A stretch of DNA of 64,000 bases from Butyrivibrio hungatei DSM 14810 (GTDB lineage Bacteria; Bacillota; Clostridia; Lachnospirales; Lachnospiraceae), in the NCBI RefSeq assembly GCF_900143205.1, contig NZ_FRDH01000003.1:248001-312000 (forward strand), in the 5' to 3' direction. Made by a program: the position numbers and the translations under genes. Within the stretch, counting starts at the first letter, position 1; each line of letters starts with the position of its first letter. Under the pieces are notes generated by a model. It was not told the DNA's origin, did not search any database, and saw nothing but the letters and a program-made list of their open reading frames with translations. Shown piece by piece: positions 27,383 through 37,690 of the stretch.

Positions 27383-27940
27383 TTAAACTCTTGAGAGATA
27401 CTCACCTGTTCTAGTATCGATCTTGATAACATCACCTTCGTTAACAAAGAGAGGTACTGATACGCTAGCACCTGTCTCAACAGTAGCAGGCTTTGTAGCA
27501 CCTGTAGCTGTATCGCCCTTGAAACCAGGCTCTGTCTCTGTGATTGTAAGTTCTACGAACATTGGAGGCTCAACTGCGAATACACTTCCGTTGTAAGACA
27601 TAATCTTACAAACCTCGTTCTCCTTAACGAACTTAAGAGAATCACCGATCTGATCTGATGTAAGTCCGATCTGCTCATAAGTCTCTGAATCCATGAAGTT
27701 GTAGATGTCGCCATCCTGATAGAGATACTGCATATCCTTCTTGTCAATTCTAGCTGCAGGGAACTTCTCAGTAGGACGGAAAGTTGTCTCCTTAACACCG
27801 CCGTTGATGATATCCTTGAGCTTTGTTCTTACGAAAGCAGCGCCCTTACCAGGCTTAACATGCTGGAATTCAATAATCTGACATACGTTGCCATCAATCT
27901 CGATGGTTACACCATTTCTGAAATCACTTGCAGAAATCAT
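27383..27940 (-). CDS. efp: Translation elongation factor P
   Basis: 185 residues from the ATG at 27940, preceded by TTAGGAGG; the frame is open further upstream but without a ribosome site. EF-P relieves ribosome stalling at polyproline. The loop that contacts the P-site tRNA reads PGKGAAF with Lys 32, so the modifiable residue is Lys; the three OB-like domains (KOW-like, OB and C-terminal with [17 protein letters not shown]) are complete. Confidence 0.96.
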   Translation of the reverse strand: MISASDFRNGVTIEIDGNVCQIIEFQHVKPGKGAAFVRTKLKDIINGGVKETTFRPTEKFPAARIDKKDMQYLYQDGDIYNFMDSETYEQIGLTSDQIGDSLKFVKENEVCKIMSYNGSVFAVEPPMFVELTITETEPGFKGDTATGATKPATVETGASVSVPLFVNEGDVIKIDTRTGEYLSRV

Positions 27941-28064
27941 AAAAATCCTCCTAAAATAACGGCAACGGCTTTCAGACGTCCGTTCGCCAAATATTATCAC
28001 ATCAAACAACTAACTTAGTTTATACTAAAAGTCTTTTTTTTTCAACCATTTTTTGCATACATTT

Positions 28065-28307
28065 TTACATCATCGCAGATTCTTTTTTCATTCTATTGTG
28101 TCTATTTACTGACTCAAAGAATCCTGTTTTTTCTGTAATGAATTCTAAGATGTCAGATGATAATGCTTCAGGATGTTCAATGATAAAGTTTTTGATCATA
28201 TCTATCTTCTTTTCATTACCTTCTATTTTCACATATGCGATAACTCCGAGAACAAATCCCTCGTATGTATCCTCTACGTTATTTAATAATTCCAATAATT
28301 CATCCAT
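28065..28307 (-). CDS. Small acidic protein of 80 aa, unrecognised
   Basis: MDELLELLNNVEDTYEGFV opens a helical protein with no membrane segment; the C terminus is basic (NRHNRMKKES). AAAGGGA lies upstream, and a fair promoter is found at 28357-28385. It is the only gene between efp and the pectin locus. No family recognised. Confidence 0.6.
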   Translation of the reverse strand: MDELLELLNNVEDTYEGFVLGVIAYVKIEGNEKKIDMIKNFIIEHPEALSSDILEFITEKTGFFESVNRHNRMKKESAMM

Positions 28308-28356
28308 ACTTTTTCCCTTTCAAATCCCATAAAATGGATAAAAAGAATCCTCCTTA

Positions 28357-28385
28357 ATTATAAGATAATATCTTTTTTTGTTAAA
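28357..28385 (-). promoter_or_regulatory. Promoter of the 80-aa gene
   Basis: Minus strand TTTAAC (28380-28385), 17-base spacer, TATAAT (28357-28362). Confidence 0.55.
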
Positions 28386-28462
28386 CAATTTCTTTGTTTG
28401 AAAAAGCCATATGAATTGCGGGAATCCGCATATAGCTTCTGTTCCGAAAAGGAACTGAATAA

Positions 28463-28506
28463 TAAAAGAAACAGCATGTAATAAATTATCACATGCTGTT
28501 TTTCTT
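28463..28506. terminator. Terminator at the end of the rhamnogalacturonan operon
   Basis: AAACAGCATGT (28469-28479) pairs with ACATGCTGTTT (28491-28501); T-rich sequence follows in both directions. Confidence 0.75.
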
Positions 28507-28526
28507 GTAAAGAGAACCTTATTAAA

Positions 28527-30767
28527 TCAATAGTCTAGAGGTACTTTTCCAAAATCCATATCAGAAGCATAATAATAGCTGGTGTAACCTGTCTGGTTAT
28601 AGCAGGTATTCTGCCAAGCAACACTTACGCGGTACATGATATCATCCATTGGTGTGTAAAGCTTGTGCTCTGTGATATCTGTGTTGGTATATATACGAAG
28701 AGCTGAGTTATCCTCAAGACGGAGTACTATCTCTTCTCTGAAGTCTCCAAAAAGATCTGCCACTAGGCAAGGATTACCTTTTGTTCCGTTATTGGTGAGG
28801 GTATTCTCTGGAGCAAGCATCACGCCATGAGTTATGTCATTGATGACACCTCTGTGCTCGCCATCAATATAGTCATGTCCATCGATCACCTGAGTAGAAA
28901 GATCTGCTGCCCAGCGAATAGCCTGGTTGGTAGATGGAGCCTTCAGGTCAAGCTTCTGTCCCTTGCAGGAATAAACATCATTTACCCAGCACTGAAGTCC
29001 TCTGACATGAGGATCAATATCTCCTATCATGCATCTTCCAAGGTCTGATTCTGCATAAACTCCAAATTTACCAGTATCTTTTCCAGCCTCATCGATTCCT
29101 CTTATAACTACGCCAGTTCTGGCATCTCTCAGAGCATAACCATAAGGAGCTGCCTTGGCGCCTTCAAATACGTTGAATATCTGGAAACCTTCTCTGTCCG
29201 GGTCAATATGAGCCACATGCATTGAATCTCCATGCCCCATCTTGGCGTAGGTTCCATCAGGAAGATAGTCATAGCTTGAATATAAAACGCTGCCATCATG
29301 ATCGATGCAAGCTGCACCATAGATGATCTCCTGCTTGCCATCATCATCAACATCAGCTACAGCAAGAGAATGATTGCCCTGGCCAGCCAAAATGCCGTAA
29401 ACAGGATCACTTCCTACTCCGCCATGTGGGTTATCATTGAAAGGATTCTTCATTGGCACATGTCCGCTGTCCACAAGCCACAGCGGAACAAATCTTGTGC
29501 CATCAAAATTGTATGCTGCTAGAGTAGTTCTGGTATAATAACCTCTGCACATAACAAGGCTAGGATGCTGACCATCAAGATATGCAACACCAGCAAGGAA
29601 TCTGTCGACTCTGTTGCAGGGCTCTATCCTCTTCATGGCATAATCACCCCACATAAGCCCGTCATCGCCTCTTGGCACAGGATAATCTATTGTGCAGAGC
29701 TCTCTTCCGCCACCTGAAAACATTGTAAGATATTCAGGTCCTTCATATATAAAGCCCTCGAACTTATCAAGCTCGTTTCTAGGGCTCTTTTCCCTGGCGA
29801 ACACATTGATAAAGTAATCTACAAGTTCTTCAGCGTCCTTCCTACTAAGAGGATAGCTGTATTTAACAGGGATTCCAAAGCACTCTTCCAATGTAGCCGG
29901 CCAATGTCCAGCCTTAACCTCAGGATGCTCAGTCCAATACATGAAAAGAGCTATCATATGCTTTCTGTAATCCTCAGCTGAGCATACGTATCTATTGGTA
30001 TGTGCAACGCCCTTTAATACGTCTTTTTTAGGAATTGTGATGAATTTAGTAGATGTCTCTTTTCCTGATTCATCATACCTTGTGATCTTGGTACCGGGAG
30101 CTGTCTTGACTGCCATCTCAGCCTTGCCATCTCCATCAAAATCATAGACCATAAACTGAGTGTAGTGAGCACCAGCTCTGATGTTAGGTCCCATATCCAG
30201 TCTCCAGAGGATCTGGCCTGAAAGTCTGTAGCAATCAATTATGCATCTGCCGGTATAACCCTTGATAGACACGTCCTGAGAATTTGTAGGGTCCCATTTT
30301 ACGATATATTCATACTCTCCATCACCGTCTACATCGCCAACACTCATATCATTCAGAGTATATTCAAATTTCTCGCCAGCAGGTGTCACGCCTCCCTCTG
30401 GCTTTTTTACAGGAATATCGATATAGTTCTTGCCACTTGTAAAGGCAGTAACTTCAGCGCTCTTTCCCTCGGCATAAAGAGCTTTCATACACTGACAGTT
30501 ACTTTTGTAATGTTCCCTTAAGACTTCCGGAATCACCAATTCCACGCAATATCTAGAGTCTTCCGTACCATCTTTATCCAGATAATTAGTTGAATCATTT
30601 ACGTTGGCTATAAGGTCTCCATCCCTGTATATATTAAAAGAAACACCAGTTAAGCCTGTATCATTATGTCCAAAGGCCTCTCGTTTAAATAGTCTCCAGG
30701 ATAAAAAGATTCCTGTGTTAGTCTTTACTGCTATAAGTCCTCTGCTTAGGTTTTCTCTCTGTTCCAT
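28527..30767 (-). CDS. Rhamnogalacturonan lyase, polysaccharide lyase family 11
   Basis: A 746-residue protein close in layout to Bacillus subtilis YesW/YesX. The start RGLIAVKTNTGIFLSWRL and the many Ca-binding-like DxDGDG repeats of the beta-propeller (DVDGDGEYEYIVKWD near 140, YDFDGDGKAEMAVKT near 210, DVDDDGKQEIIYGA near 480) are typical of PL11. It cleaves the rhamnose-galacturonic acid backbone by beta-elimination. There is no signal peptide, so it should act on imported oligosaccharides in the cytosol, like YesX rather than secreted YesW. Last gene of the operon. Confidence 0.9.
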   Translation of the reverse strand: MEQRENLSRGLIAVKTNTGIFLSWRLFKREAFGHNDTGLTGVSFNIYRDGDLIANVNDSTNYLDKDGTEDSRYCVELVIPEVLREHYKSNCQCMKALYAEGKSAEVTAFTSGKNYIDIPVKKPEGGVTPAGEKFEYTLNDMSVGDVDGDGEYEYIVKWDPTNSQDVSIKGYTGRCIIDCYRLSGQILWRLDMGPNIRAGAHYTQFMVYDFDGDGKAEMAVKTAPGTKITRYDESGKETSTKFITIPKKDVLKGVAHTNRYVCSAEDYRKHMIALFMYWTEHPEVKAGHWPATLEECFGIPVKYSYPLSRKDAEELVDYFINVFAREKSPRNELDKFEGFIYEGPEYLTMFSGGGRELCTIDYPVPRGDDGLMWGDYAMKRIEPCNRVDRFLAGVAYLDGQHPSLVMCRGYYTRTTLAAYNFDGTRFVPLWLVDSGHVPMKNPFNDNPHGGVGSDPVYGILAGQGNHSLAVADVDDDGKQEIIYGAACIDHDGSVLYSSYDYLPDGTYAKMGHGDSMHVAHIDPDREGFQIFNVFEGAKAAPYGYALRDARTGVVIRGIDEAGKDTGKFGVYAESDLGRCMIGDIDPHVRGLQCWVNDVYSCKGQKLDLKAPSTNQAIRWAADLSTQVIDGHDYIDGEHRGVINDITHGVMLAPENTLTNNGTKGNPCLVADLFGDFREEIVLRLEDNSALRIYTNTDITEHKLYTPMDDIMYRVSVAWQNTCYNQTGYTSYYYASDMDFGKVPLDY

Positions 30768-30785
30768 TTGTCTCCCTTTGGTGCC

Positions 30786-31514
30786 TTACGCACCAATTAT
30801 TTCCTTTAGTCTCTTTGCAACAAAACCTGCATATACAAAAGCACCTTCAAATTTTAGATGTGCATTATCTTCTTTTCCTAAAGGTGCACTTTCAAACATG
30901 TCCTTATCAAGGTTCATGTATATTCCCTTGCAGGCTTCTTCCCCAATCTTCGTGTTGTACTGCGCTGTCTCTTTTCCAAGATCAATGAGTTCAAGCTTCA
31001 TCTCTTCTGCCAGCTCCATCATCTTGTCTCTATATTCAGGAAAAGAGATCCTGCATACCTTATTGTCATCAAAATCCTTCATGGCTATGGCAGTCACTAG
31101 AACCGGCACAGCGCCTTTAGAAAGAATCGCCTCAACATATTCTTTCTTTAGCCTTTCCTTGTACTCAGAAGGAGACAGATATCTCTCTTCCTTTTCCTTG
31201 TAGGCATCATTGTGGGCTGACTGGATAAGGACATAATCGCCATTTGAAACGTCTTTTATAAGGTCTTGCCATCTGCCCTCATCCGAAAAGCTCTTTAAAC
31301 TCCTGCCTGCCATGGCTCTGTTATCAATAATCACACTAGACGTCTCATAAGAAACAGCATTATCGAAGCTTGAGCCTTTCGAATGCCTGATACATACATC
31401 TAATGCATCAAAGTATTTGTAAAGCTCCGCTCCCCAGCCGCACTGCGGAGCATCACTTAATTTGTAGGTCTGAACTGTGGAATCCCCAGCCAAGAAAATC
31501 TTTGTCTTTTTCAT
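30786..31514 (-). CDS. SGNH rhamnogalacturonan acetylesterase (CE12-like)
   Basis: 242 residues from the ATG at 31514, placed 6 bases after AGGAGG; earlier in-frame starts overlap the ribosome site or the previous gene. SGNH blocks: FLAGDSTVQTY (Ser), AMAGRSLKSF (Gly), QSAHNDA (Asn) and the C-terminal DNAHLKFEG (Asp-His). The GDSTVQ form matches RhgT/YesT, which removes acetyl groups from rhamnogalacturonan. No signal peptide, in keeping with intracellular processing. Confidence 0.87.
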   Translation of the reverse strand: MKKTKIFLAGDSTVQTYKLSDAPQCGWGAELYKYFDALDVCIRHSKGSSFDNAVSYETSSVIIDNRAMAGRSLKSFSDEGRWQDLIKDVSNGDYVLIQSAHNDAYKEKEERYLSPSEYKERLKKEYVEAILSKGAVPVLVTAIAMKDFDDNKVCRISFPEYRDKMMELAEEMKLELIDLGKETAQYNTKIGEEACKGIYMNLDKDMFESAPLGKEDNAHLKFEGAFVYAGFVAKRLKEIIGA

Positions 31515-31524
31515 CTGCATCCTC

Positions 31525-34110
31525 CTAGTTAAAGCTCTCTGGAAGGTCATCTCTTACAAATTCAAGGGCCACAATGGCGTTAAGGCACCACTGGGCAAAG
31601 ACATTTGTAGATACCCATGGAATCTCTTTTAGCACCTTCTGATTACCAGCAAGAGGCACATCTACTGTCTTGATGGCACCATCTTTAAGTTCAGTCTTAA
31701 GACTGTCCTTAAGGATCTCCCAGACTTTTTTGCCAAGTTCTCTGTCCTTATTATAGTAGGCACCATAAGCTATGACACCTGCTGCCATAAATGGATATGC
31801 AAAGCTTCTGTTACCTATCCTGCCGCCTGAGAGCTTATTTTGTGTCTCATTATCAAGGGGATAAAACGTTCCATAGTAAGCAAGCATCTCATTCCACTTA
31901 GTATCATCCAATAGATCTGTCAGCTCAAGCCATGTCTGCTCAGATCCCTGACAGATGGAAAGATGACTTCCTCCCGTTGCTCTATCTCCAATATACCTCA
32001 AATGACTTGTCTTTGGATCATATTCGAAATCTGTTCCTGAAAGAAGTCTTAGAGGTGTCTGCTTCAAGTCTTCAATGCCAGTCTTTATCTTATCAAGATA
32101 TGCGTTATTTTTGTTTATCTCCCACTGTGTGAGCCAGTTGGAAACATAGCTGCTCCAATCTGGGCCGGTTCTTGCATGTGTAGGATAGACCATTTCCTTT
32201 TTATCAAAGAAAAATCTAAGAGGATCAGTCTCAATTGTTGAAAAATCTGCATCCTTTACTTCATCAAAAATGTCTCTTAACCTGAAATCGCCAGTTAAAA
32301 AGTACATCATCCTGTTGTGACCAGCCATGGCGATCCTTGGCTCTTTACAAGGACATCCCCAATGGCGTACATTGTGCCTTGAGCCAAGTCCCTGATACTT
32401 ACCAAAATGGTAGATATCAACCTCAGAGCAATGCCTTGTCATAGCTTCGCATATAGTAAAGACGTCCTCTCTCTGGGTCCTTAGGAAATAAAACCAAAGC
32501 CAGAAGGTTGGCACAAGCTCAGTGTTCTGCCAGGCGTATCCACCCATATCATAACGCCAGGAGTGCCTTTCCTTGTCGTAGGTATGCATGAAATCGCCAT
32601 AGTCAAACATTCCATACCATTTTCTTACTTCTACTTCACTCTTATAGAATTCAAATGCACTTTCAAGCTGGTCTTCAAGCCAGTTCTCGGCTTCACTATC
32701 TCTTTTAACAAGGCTCCAATAGCCAAATGCACGCAGATCGTGATAGTACTCTGGTGAAGCTATGTAAAGAGCTTTCTTCTGAATGCTCTCACAGAAATCT
32801 GAAAGCTCAGTATCTGATGGGATCACATTCTCGTTAAATCGAACCGCAAACTCAGAGGTATTGGCAATTCCATAGGCACTTGCGCCAAATACATCAAAGC
32901 CCTCGTAGTAAGTTTGTGAATAGCCTGTATCTTCATAGTGCCTAAAGTCCATGGCATCTGCATCAGGAGTCACAAGCCAAATGGTTCCTGTAGCCATGTT
33001 CTTAGACAGGTCCTTTACTGATAATGTTGAAGGGTATTTCTGCCAGAAGTCCTTGAGTCCCAGCATGACACTTCCTTCATCTGAGCCAAAAGAAATAACG
33101 CCAGGGGCTCTGTGTCCATGAAGGCCGTCTATAAGGCATACATTGGCTTTGGCAGTTCTTTTCCTGATAACAAAGTGTTCAGAGCTATCCTGATAGAGTC
33201 TGTACTCATCCCACACAGGCATCATTTTGGAAGCATCTATAGCATTTCTGCCCTCTTCGCTCTCTGGATCAAGTATGATCTTCTCGCCCTTTATCTGTTT
33301 GTGATAGATCTCATCAGATACTCTTGGATGCCAACAAAGAAGCATTGCACCAACTTCTGAAAAGGCTCCATTATCTGCAAGTGCCTTGAAATGTCTGTTA
33401 TACTGCTCTCCACTTACAGGCACGTCAAAAGAGATTCCTACACCCTTTATAAACTCTTTTGATTCATCTATATCCAAAAAGAAAGTGTGTGTAAACCTAA
33501 ATTCAGGGCAATCTCTGTAGATTTCCATGTAGATCGTGAATGGAAGTCTTTTGGACTCCTTGTTTTCAGTACTGATGTGGGTTCCAGAGAACTTAACAAC
33601 AACGCGCACATCTCCTTCTTCCACTATTTCTGCATTTTTAACGATTCCCTTGTATGAATGAACTTCTTTATTATATTCACCCTTCCGATTCTCAATTAGA
33701 GCATCACATCTGGCAGACTCTATGTATTTCTTGCCCTTAAAAAGAGCTTCTTTAAACAGCTTATCTCCGTCCTTACACACGAGCACAGAGACAGATCCCG
33801 CTTCTATACGGAATCCGTCCTGTCCCATGTCAGAAACCTCGATCTTACCTTTGCCATAACTGATTTCCTGATTCAAAACCGGATCAATAACAGCTTTTTT
33901 GCCCATAGCTTCCGCATCTGCAGTATGAGCGGCCCACTTGATACTTCCATCAGGCCAATAAGCTGTAACCCTTGACTGAACTGGAACCTGTCCATTTTCA
34001 CCTTTCAGGGTAAAAGAGATATTATCTCCATGAAGTTTTCCTTTTTCCCACATACTTCCAAATGTTGTATAGCCCTTTGAAGATCTGTTTTCTAATCTTT
34101 TTACTTCCAT
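31525..34110 (-). CDS. YetA/PcRGLX-like exo-rhamnogalacturonan lyase (putative)
   Basis: 861 residues from the ATG at 34110 (MEVKRLENRS); an in-frame GTG at 34134 would add 8 residues. It has an N-terminal beta-sandwich (RVTAYWPDGSIKWAAHTAD), a middle domain, and a helical toroid (about 440-840) with Trp/His-rich motifs such as RHNVRHWGCPCKEPR. This arrangement fits the PcRGLX/YetA-like family, exo-acting on rhamnogalacturonan. Context agrees: YetA lies beside lplABC in B. subtilis. No signal peptide. Exact activity not proven by sequence. Confidence 0.78.
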   Translation of the reverse strand: MEVKRLENRSSKGYTTFGSMWEKGKLHGDNISFTLKGENGQVPVQSRVTAYWPDGSIKWAAHTADAEAMGKKAVIDPVLNQEISYGKGKIEVSDMGQDGFRIEAGSVSVLVCKDGDKLFKEALFKGKKYIESARCDALIENRKGEYNKEVHSYKGIVKNAEIVEEGDVRVVVKFSGTHISTENKESKRLPFTIYMEIYRDCPEFRFTHTFFLDIDESKEFIKGVGISFDVPVSGEQYNRHFKALADNGAFSEVGAMLLCWHPRVSDEIYHKQIKGEKIILDPESEEGRNAIDASKMMPVWDEYRLYQDSSEHFVIRKRTAKANVCLIDGLHGHRAPGVISFGSDEGSVMLGLKDFWQKYPSTLSVKDLSKNMATGTIWLVTPDADAMDFRHYEDTGYSQTYYEGFDVFGASAYGIANTSEFAVRFNENVIPSDTELSDFCESIQKKALYIASPEYYHDLRAFGYWSLVKRDSEAENWLEDQLESAFEFYKSEVEVRKWYGMFDYGDFMHTYDKERHSWRYDMGGYAWQNTELVPTFWLWFYFLRTQREDVFTICEAMTRHCSEVDIYHFGKYQGLGSRHNVRHWGCPCKEPRIAMAGHNRMMYFLTGDFRLRDIFDEVKDADFSTIETDPLRFFFDKKEMVYPTHARTGPDWSSYVSNWLTQWEINKNNAYLDKIKTGIEDLKQTPLRLLSGTDFEYDPKTSHLRYIGDRATGGSHLSICQGSEQTWLELTDLLDDTKWNEMLAYYGTFYPLDNETQNKLSGGRIGNRSFAYPFMAAGVIAYGAYYNKDRELGKKVWEILKDSLKTELKDGAIKTVDVPLAGNQKVLKEIPWVSTNVFAQWCLNAIVALEFVRDDLPESFN

Positions 34111-34135
34111 CTCTTTTTTCCCTTCATTAAACACC

Positions 34136-34164
34136 CAAGCCGCCGCAGACTTTGCGACGGCTTG
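34136..34164 (-). other. Intercistronic hairpin after the binding-protein gene
   Basis: CAAGCCGTCGC pairs with GCGGCGGCTTG on the minus strand, with a weak T-run (GTGTTTAA). Likely a partial terminator or 3' stabiliser that keeps the binding protein more abundant than downstream enzymes. Confidence 0.65.
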
Positions 34165-34182
34165 AGATTCAATCTTTACTTA

Positions 34183-35763
34183 TTATTTTACCTGTGCATT
34201 TACTTCATCAATGATCTGCTGATATCCACGATCAAGAACATCCTGCCAAGCAGCCTTGAGCTCGTCCTCATTGATCTCGCCGCAGATATACTGTGTACGA
34301 GCCTGTGAGATCTTGTCATCAAGGTCCTTACCCTGTGAAGCGTATGTAGCTGAGTTGATAAGGTATGGAAGAGCTGGGTTAAGAACTGCATACTTCTCAG
34401 CATCTGCCTTTACATCTGCCTCTTTGATCTGACGCTCTGTCTTTTCCTCTGTAAGTTCTGACTCTGTTCCAGGAATGTAAGCAACGAGCTGGTTAAGTCC
34501 GTTGTAGTTAGCCTTAAGAGCATCATCAGAAGCATCAAGACGAACTACATTGCCGTTCTCGTTGATCTCGTATGTAACACCCTCAAGACCATAGTTTGTA
34601 AGGATAAGCATCTCCTCATCACACATCTTGTCGAGAAGTGTAAGAGCTGCTTCGATCTTCTCTGGTGTGTCGCAAGTTGAAGCTGAAAGTGTGAAGTATC
34701 CGTTGTAACCTGATGTTGCCATTGTCTTGCCATTGATGTTGCTAAGAAGGTTCATTGAAGCAAACTGTGAAGGATCTGTAACTGAAGGAATCTCGTTGTT
34801 TACGAAGTAATCCCAGATACGTCTTCCACCATCAAGAACGTCGATATATACACCGTTCTCACCATTCTTACATCCATCTGACCATGTGTCTGTTGTACGT
34901 GAAGCCCAGTCTGAAGGCATAAGGCCTTCTTCGTAGCACTTCTTGAACCAGTTAAGAGCCTCAAGGTACTCATCCTGCTGCCATACTGGAATAAGCTTTC
35001 CATCTTTCTCAGCCCATCCGTTACCGCAACCAAACCATGTCTGCATGATATCGAAAGGACCTGTGTAAGATGTCATCTCAAGACCGATTGTATCGTTCTT
35101 GCCGTTTCCATCTGGATCGCCATATGTGAACTGGTAAAGCATGTTGTAAACATCATCGATTGTCTTAGGCTCAGCAAGTCCAAGTGCATCAGCCCAGTCC
35201 TGACGATATGAAAGACCATAACGACCAAGTACACGTGCTCTGTAGATACCGATCTGCTTGCCATCTACTGTAAGAGACTCTGCTACTCCTGGGTTCTGCT
35301 GTGAAAGGTTAGGATACTTTGTAGAATCCTTAAGGTACTCTGTAAGGTCAACAAAAGCACCCTGCTTAGCTGCTGTTACAACTGTTCCTGTTACAGCGCC
35401 GTTCCATGTCATGATCATTGGCATAGACTTAGGATCCTGCATTGCAAGTGTTGCCTTCTCTTCAAGTACATCACTCTGTACCCACTGGATTTCAACGTCA
35501 ACGCCTGTATGTTCCTCAAGCTGCTGCATAACCTGCTCAGCATAGTCACCTGTGTTAGATGCACCTGAGTTAAAGTCGATTGCCATAAATGTTACAGGTG
35601 GATACTCTACAGGTGCATCAGAAGCTGTATCTGCCCCCGCATTGTCAGCTGTCTGTGTTGATGCTGTAGAATCTGTTCCTGTTGTCTGTGTGTTTGAGCC
35701 ACACGCTACTACCCCAAGTACCATAGAAGCACTTAGTAATGTTGCTAATAACTTCTTTTTCAT
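34183..35763 (-). CDS. ABC sugar-binding lipoprotein, LplA-like
   Basis: 526 residues. Signal peptide with lipobox GVVAC (Cys 21), a Ser/Thr/Ala-rich tether (22-50), then a large type-1 solute-binding fold (HTGVDVEIQWVQ, KTIDDVYNMLYQF, MSDQ-type loops). The size above 500 residues and linkage with LplB/LplC-type permeases fit the LplA/YtcQ group that binds large uronate oligosaccharides. Ligand is inferred to be rhamnogalacturonan fragments. Confidence 0.87.
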   Translation of the reverse strand: MKKKLLATLLSASMVLGVVACGSNTQTTGTDSTASTQTADNAGADTASDAPVEYPPVTFMAIDFNSGASNTGDYAEQVMQQLEEHTGVDVEIQWVQSDVLEEKATLAMQDPKSMPMIMTWNGAVTGTVVTAAKQGAFVDLTEYLKDSTKYPNLSQQNPGVAESLTVDGKQIGIYRARVLGRYGLSYRQDWADALGLAEPKTIDDVYNMLYQFTYGDPDGNGKNDTIGLEMTSYTGPFDIMQTWFGCGNGWAEKDGKLIPVWQQDEYLEALNWFKKCYEEGLMPSDWASRTTDTWSDGCKNGENGVYIDVLDGGRRIWDYFVNNEIPSVTDPSQFASMNLLSNINGKTMATSGYNGYFTLSASTCDTPEKIEAALTLLDKMCDEEMLILTNYGLEGVTYEINENGNVVRLDASDDALKANYNGLNQLVAYIPGTESELTEEKTERQIKEADVKADAEKYAVLNPALPYLINSATYASQGKDLDDKISQARTQYICGEINEDELKAAWQDVLDRGYQQIIDEVNAQVK

Positions 35764-35828
35764 AGAAATCCTCCTTCATTGGATGAAAAAATATATGCAA
35801 ACTTCCTTGAAATAAGGAAGTTCTGCTC

Positions 35829-36743
35829 TCAACCTTTAACCGCTCCTACCATAACTCCTTTTGTAAAGAACTTCTGAACGAATGGGTATATTACGAGGAT
35901 AGGTACAGTTGCAATAAGTGTTGTTGCCATTTTAACTGCTTTATCTGGTGGAGCTCCATTCTGGTCATAGTAGTCCATCATGATATCACTGATAGCACTT
36001 GCCTTAAGAACAATATTTCTCAGCATGATCTGTACTGTGTATTTGCTAGGTGTCTGAAGATAGATCATAGCGTTGAAATAATCGTTCCAGTAGCCTACTG
36101 CGTAGAAAAGAGATATTGAAGCAAGTACTGATTTGGAAAGTGGAAGAATGATAGTAAGGAATGTTCTAAACTCACTTGCTCCATCCATATATGCTGCTTC
36201 CTCAAGCTCCATAGGAAGCTCCTGGAAAAAGTTCTTTATGATGATCATATTGAAGGGGCTGATGGCTCCGATAAGGATAAGTGCCCAGTATGAATCATAA
36301 AGTCCATAGGCTCTAAGTACCATGAATGTTGGAATCATACCGCCTGAGAAAAGCATCGTTACGATTACCATGTTAAGGAAGAAGTTTCTTCCCTTGAAAT
36401 GCTTTTTGGAAAGTGGATAAGCGAATGTAGTAGAAAGAACCATGTTCACTACTGTTCCAAAAAGTGTAAGGATAAATGAATTCTTAAGTCCCAGTAAGAT
36501 GTTTCCATTATTGATAGAATATTTGTATGCGTTAAGAGACCATACTCTTGGAATGATGAAGAATGCTCTCTCCGTCAACTCTCTGTCTGTAGCAAATGAA
36601 CCTGCTGCAATGTAGAGGAATGGAAGAAGTGTGATAATTCCAACGCATCCCATAAGTGTATAGATGATAACGTCTGTAATTCTATATCCAAGACTCATCT
36701 TTACGCCGCGGGCATCTCTTTTAATGATCTTTGTTTTAGCCAC
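35829..36743 (-). CDS. ABC sugar permease, LplC/YtcP-like
   Basis: 304 residues with six hydrophobic segments and the ATPase-coupling EAA loop EEAAYMDGASEFRTF near residue 203. It ends in FFTKGVMVGAVKG, a C terminus typical of MalG-type sugar permeases. It pairs with the upstream permease; 17 bases separate the two genes. No ATP-binding gene lies in the operon. Confidence 0.9.
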   Translation of the reverse strand: MAKTKIIKRDARGVKMSLGYRITDVIIYTLMGCVGIITLLPFLYIAAGSFATDRELTERAFFIIPRVWSLNAYKYSINNGNILLGLKNSFILTLFGTVVNMVLSTTFAYPLSKKHFKGRNFFLNMVIVTMLFSGGMIPTFMVLRAYGLYDSYWALILIGAISPFNMIIIKNFFQELPMELEEAAYMDGASEFRTFLTIILPLSKSVLASISLFYAVGYWNDYFNAMIYLQTPSKYTVQIMLRNIVLKASAISDIMMDYYDQNGAPPDKAVKMATTLIATVPILVIYPFVQKFFTKGVMVGAVKG

Positions 36744-36760
36744 GTTTTCTTCCTCCTTCC

Positions 36761-37681
36761 TTAATAGATTCCTGACTCACCAGCTTTTTTAGCTGTCCAG
36801 TTAGCACCAAGTACCATGATCATTCCGACGATGGACTTAAACATACCAGCTGCTGTTGAGAATGAATACTGTGCGTTCTGAATACCTCTTGTATAGATGA
36901 AGGTATCAAAAACTTCTGCATAAGCTACGTTAAGATCGTTTCTCATAAGGAATATCTGCTCATAGCCTGTGTTAAGAATTGAACCAACTCTAAGGATCAA
37001 CATGATGATTACTGTGCTCTTGATCGCAGGAAGTGTGATGTGCCACATCATCTGCCATCTTCCGGCACCATCTACTCTGGCTGCCTCGTACATTTCCTGA
37101 TCAACGCCAGCAAGAGCTGCCAGATAAATGATTGTTCCATAACCAGTTTCTTTCCAAATGTCCTGACCAACGATCAGTCCCCAGAAATGCTTGGCACTTG
37201 AAAGAATAGGGATTGCTGATCCGCCCATCATCTTAATGAGCATATTTATAAGACCGTCATTTGTGTTAAAGAGCTGATATGAAAGTGAAGCTACAATAAC
37301 CCATGATACAAAGTGAGGGATATAAATAAATGTCTGAACAAGCCTCTTGTACCAGTTGTGTCTGATCTCATTAAGTAAAAGAGATAAGATGATCGGAGCT
37401 GGGAAATATAAAACCAACTGGGTTAATGAAATACCAAGTGTATTTCTAAGTAATATCAGGAAGTCCTGATTTGAAAAGAACTGTTTAAAGTTATCAAACC
37501 CTACCCATGGACTTCCCCATATTCCCTGGAATGGGGAATAGTTTTTAAAAGCGATTACGAGACCTGCCATTGGCACATATCGGAACAAGATGAAGTACAA
37601 TAGTCCCGGAAGCAGCATCAGATATAATCCTTTGTGACGCCACACGTATGCCAGTAGCTTTCGATCTTTACTACTATTCAT
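36761..37681 (-). CDS. ABC sugar permease, LplB-like
   Basis: 306 residues, six membrane segments and the EAA loop EAARVDGAGRWQMM near residue 200. The basic N terminus (SSKDRKLLAYVWRHKGLYL) is normal for LplB/YteP. First gene of the six-gene rhamnogalacturonan operon, with AGGAGGT 5 bases before its ATG. A lone TATAAT (37748-37753, minus) upstream without a good -35 box is compatible with activator-dependent transcription. Confidence 0.9.
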   Translation of the reverse strand: MNSSKDRKLLAYVWRHKGLYLMLLPGLLYFILFRYVPMAGLVIAFKNYSPFQGIWGSPWVGFDNFKQFFSNQDFLILLRNTLGISLTQLVLYFPAPIILSLLLNEIRHNWYKRLVQTFIYIPHFVSWVIVASLSYQLFNTNDGLINMLIKMMGGSAIPILSSAKHFWGLIVGQDIWKETGYGTIIYLAALAGVDQEMYEAARVDGAGRWQMMWHITLPAIKSTVIIMLILRVGSILNTGYEQIFLMRNDLNVAYAEVFDTFIYTRGIQNAQYSFSTAAGMFKSIVGMIMVLGANWTAKKAGESGIY

Positions 37682-37690
37682 ACCTACCTC

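Noticed and set aside
30604-31203. 199-aa plus-strand ORF
   Set aside because: Antisense to the PL11 start and the esterase gene; no recognisable domain.
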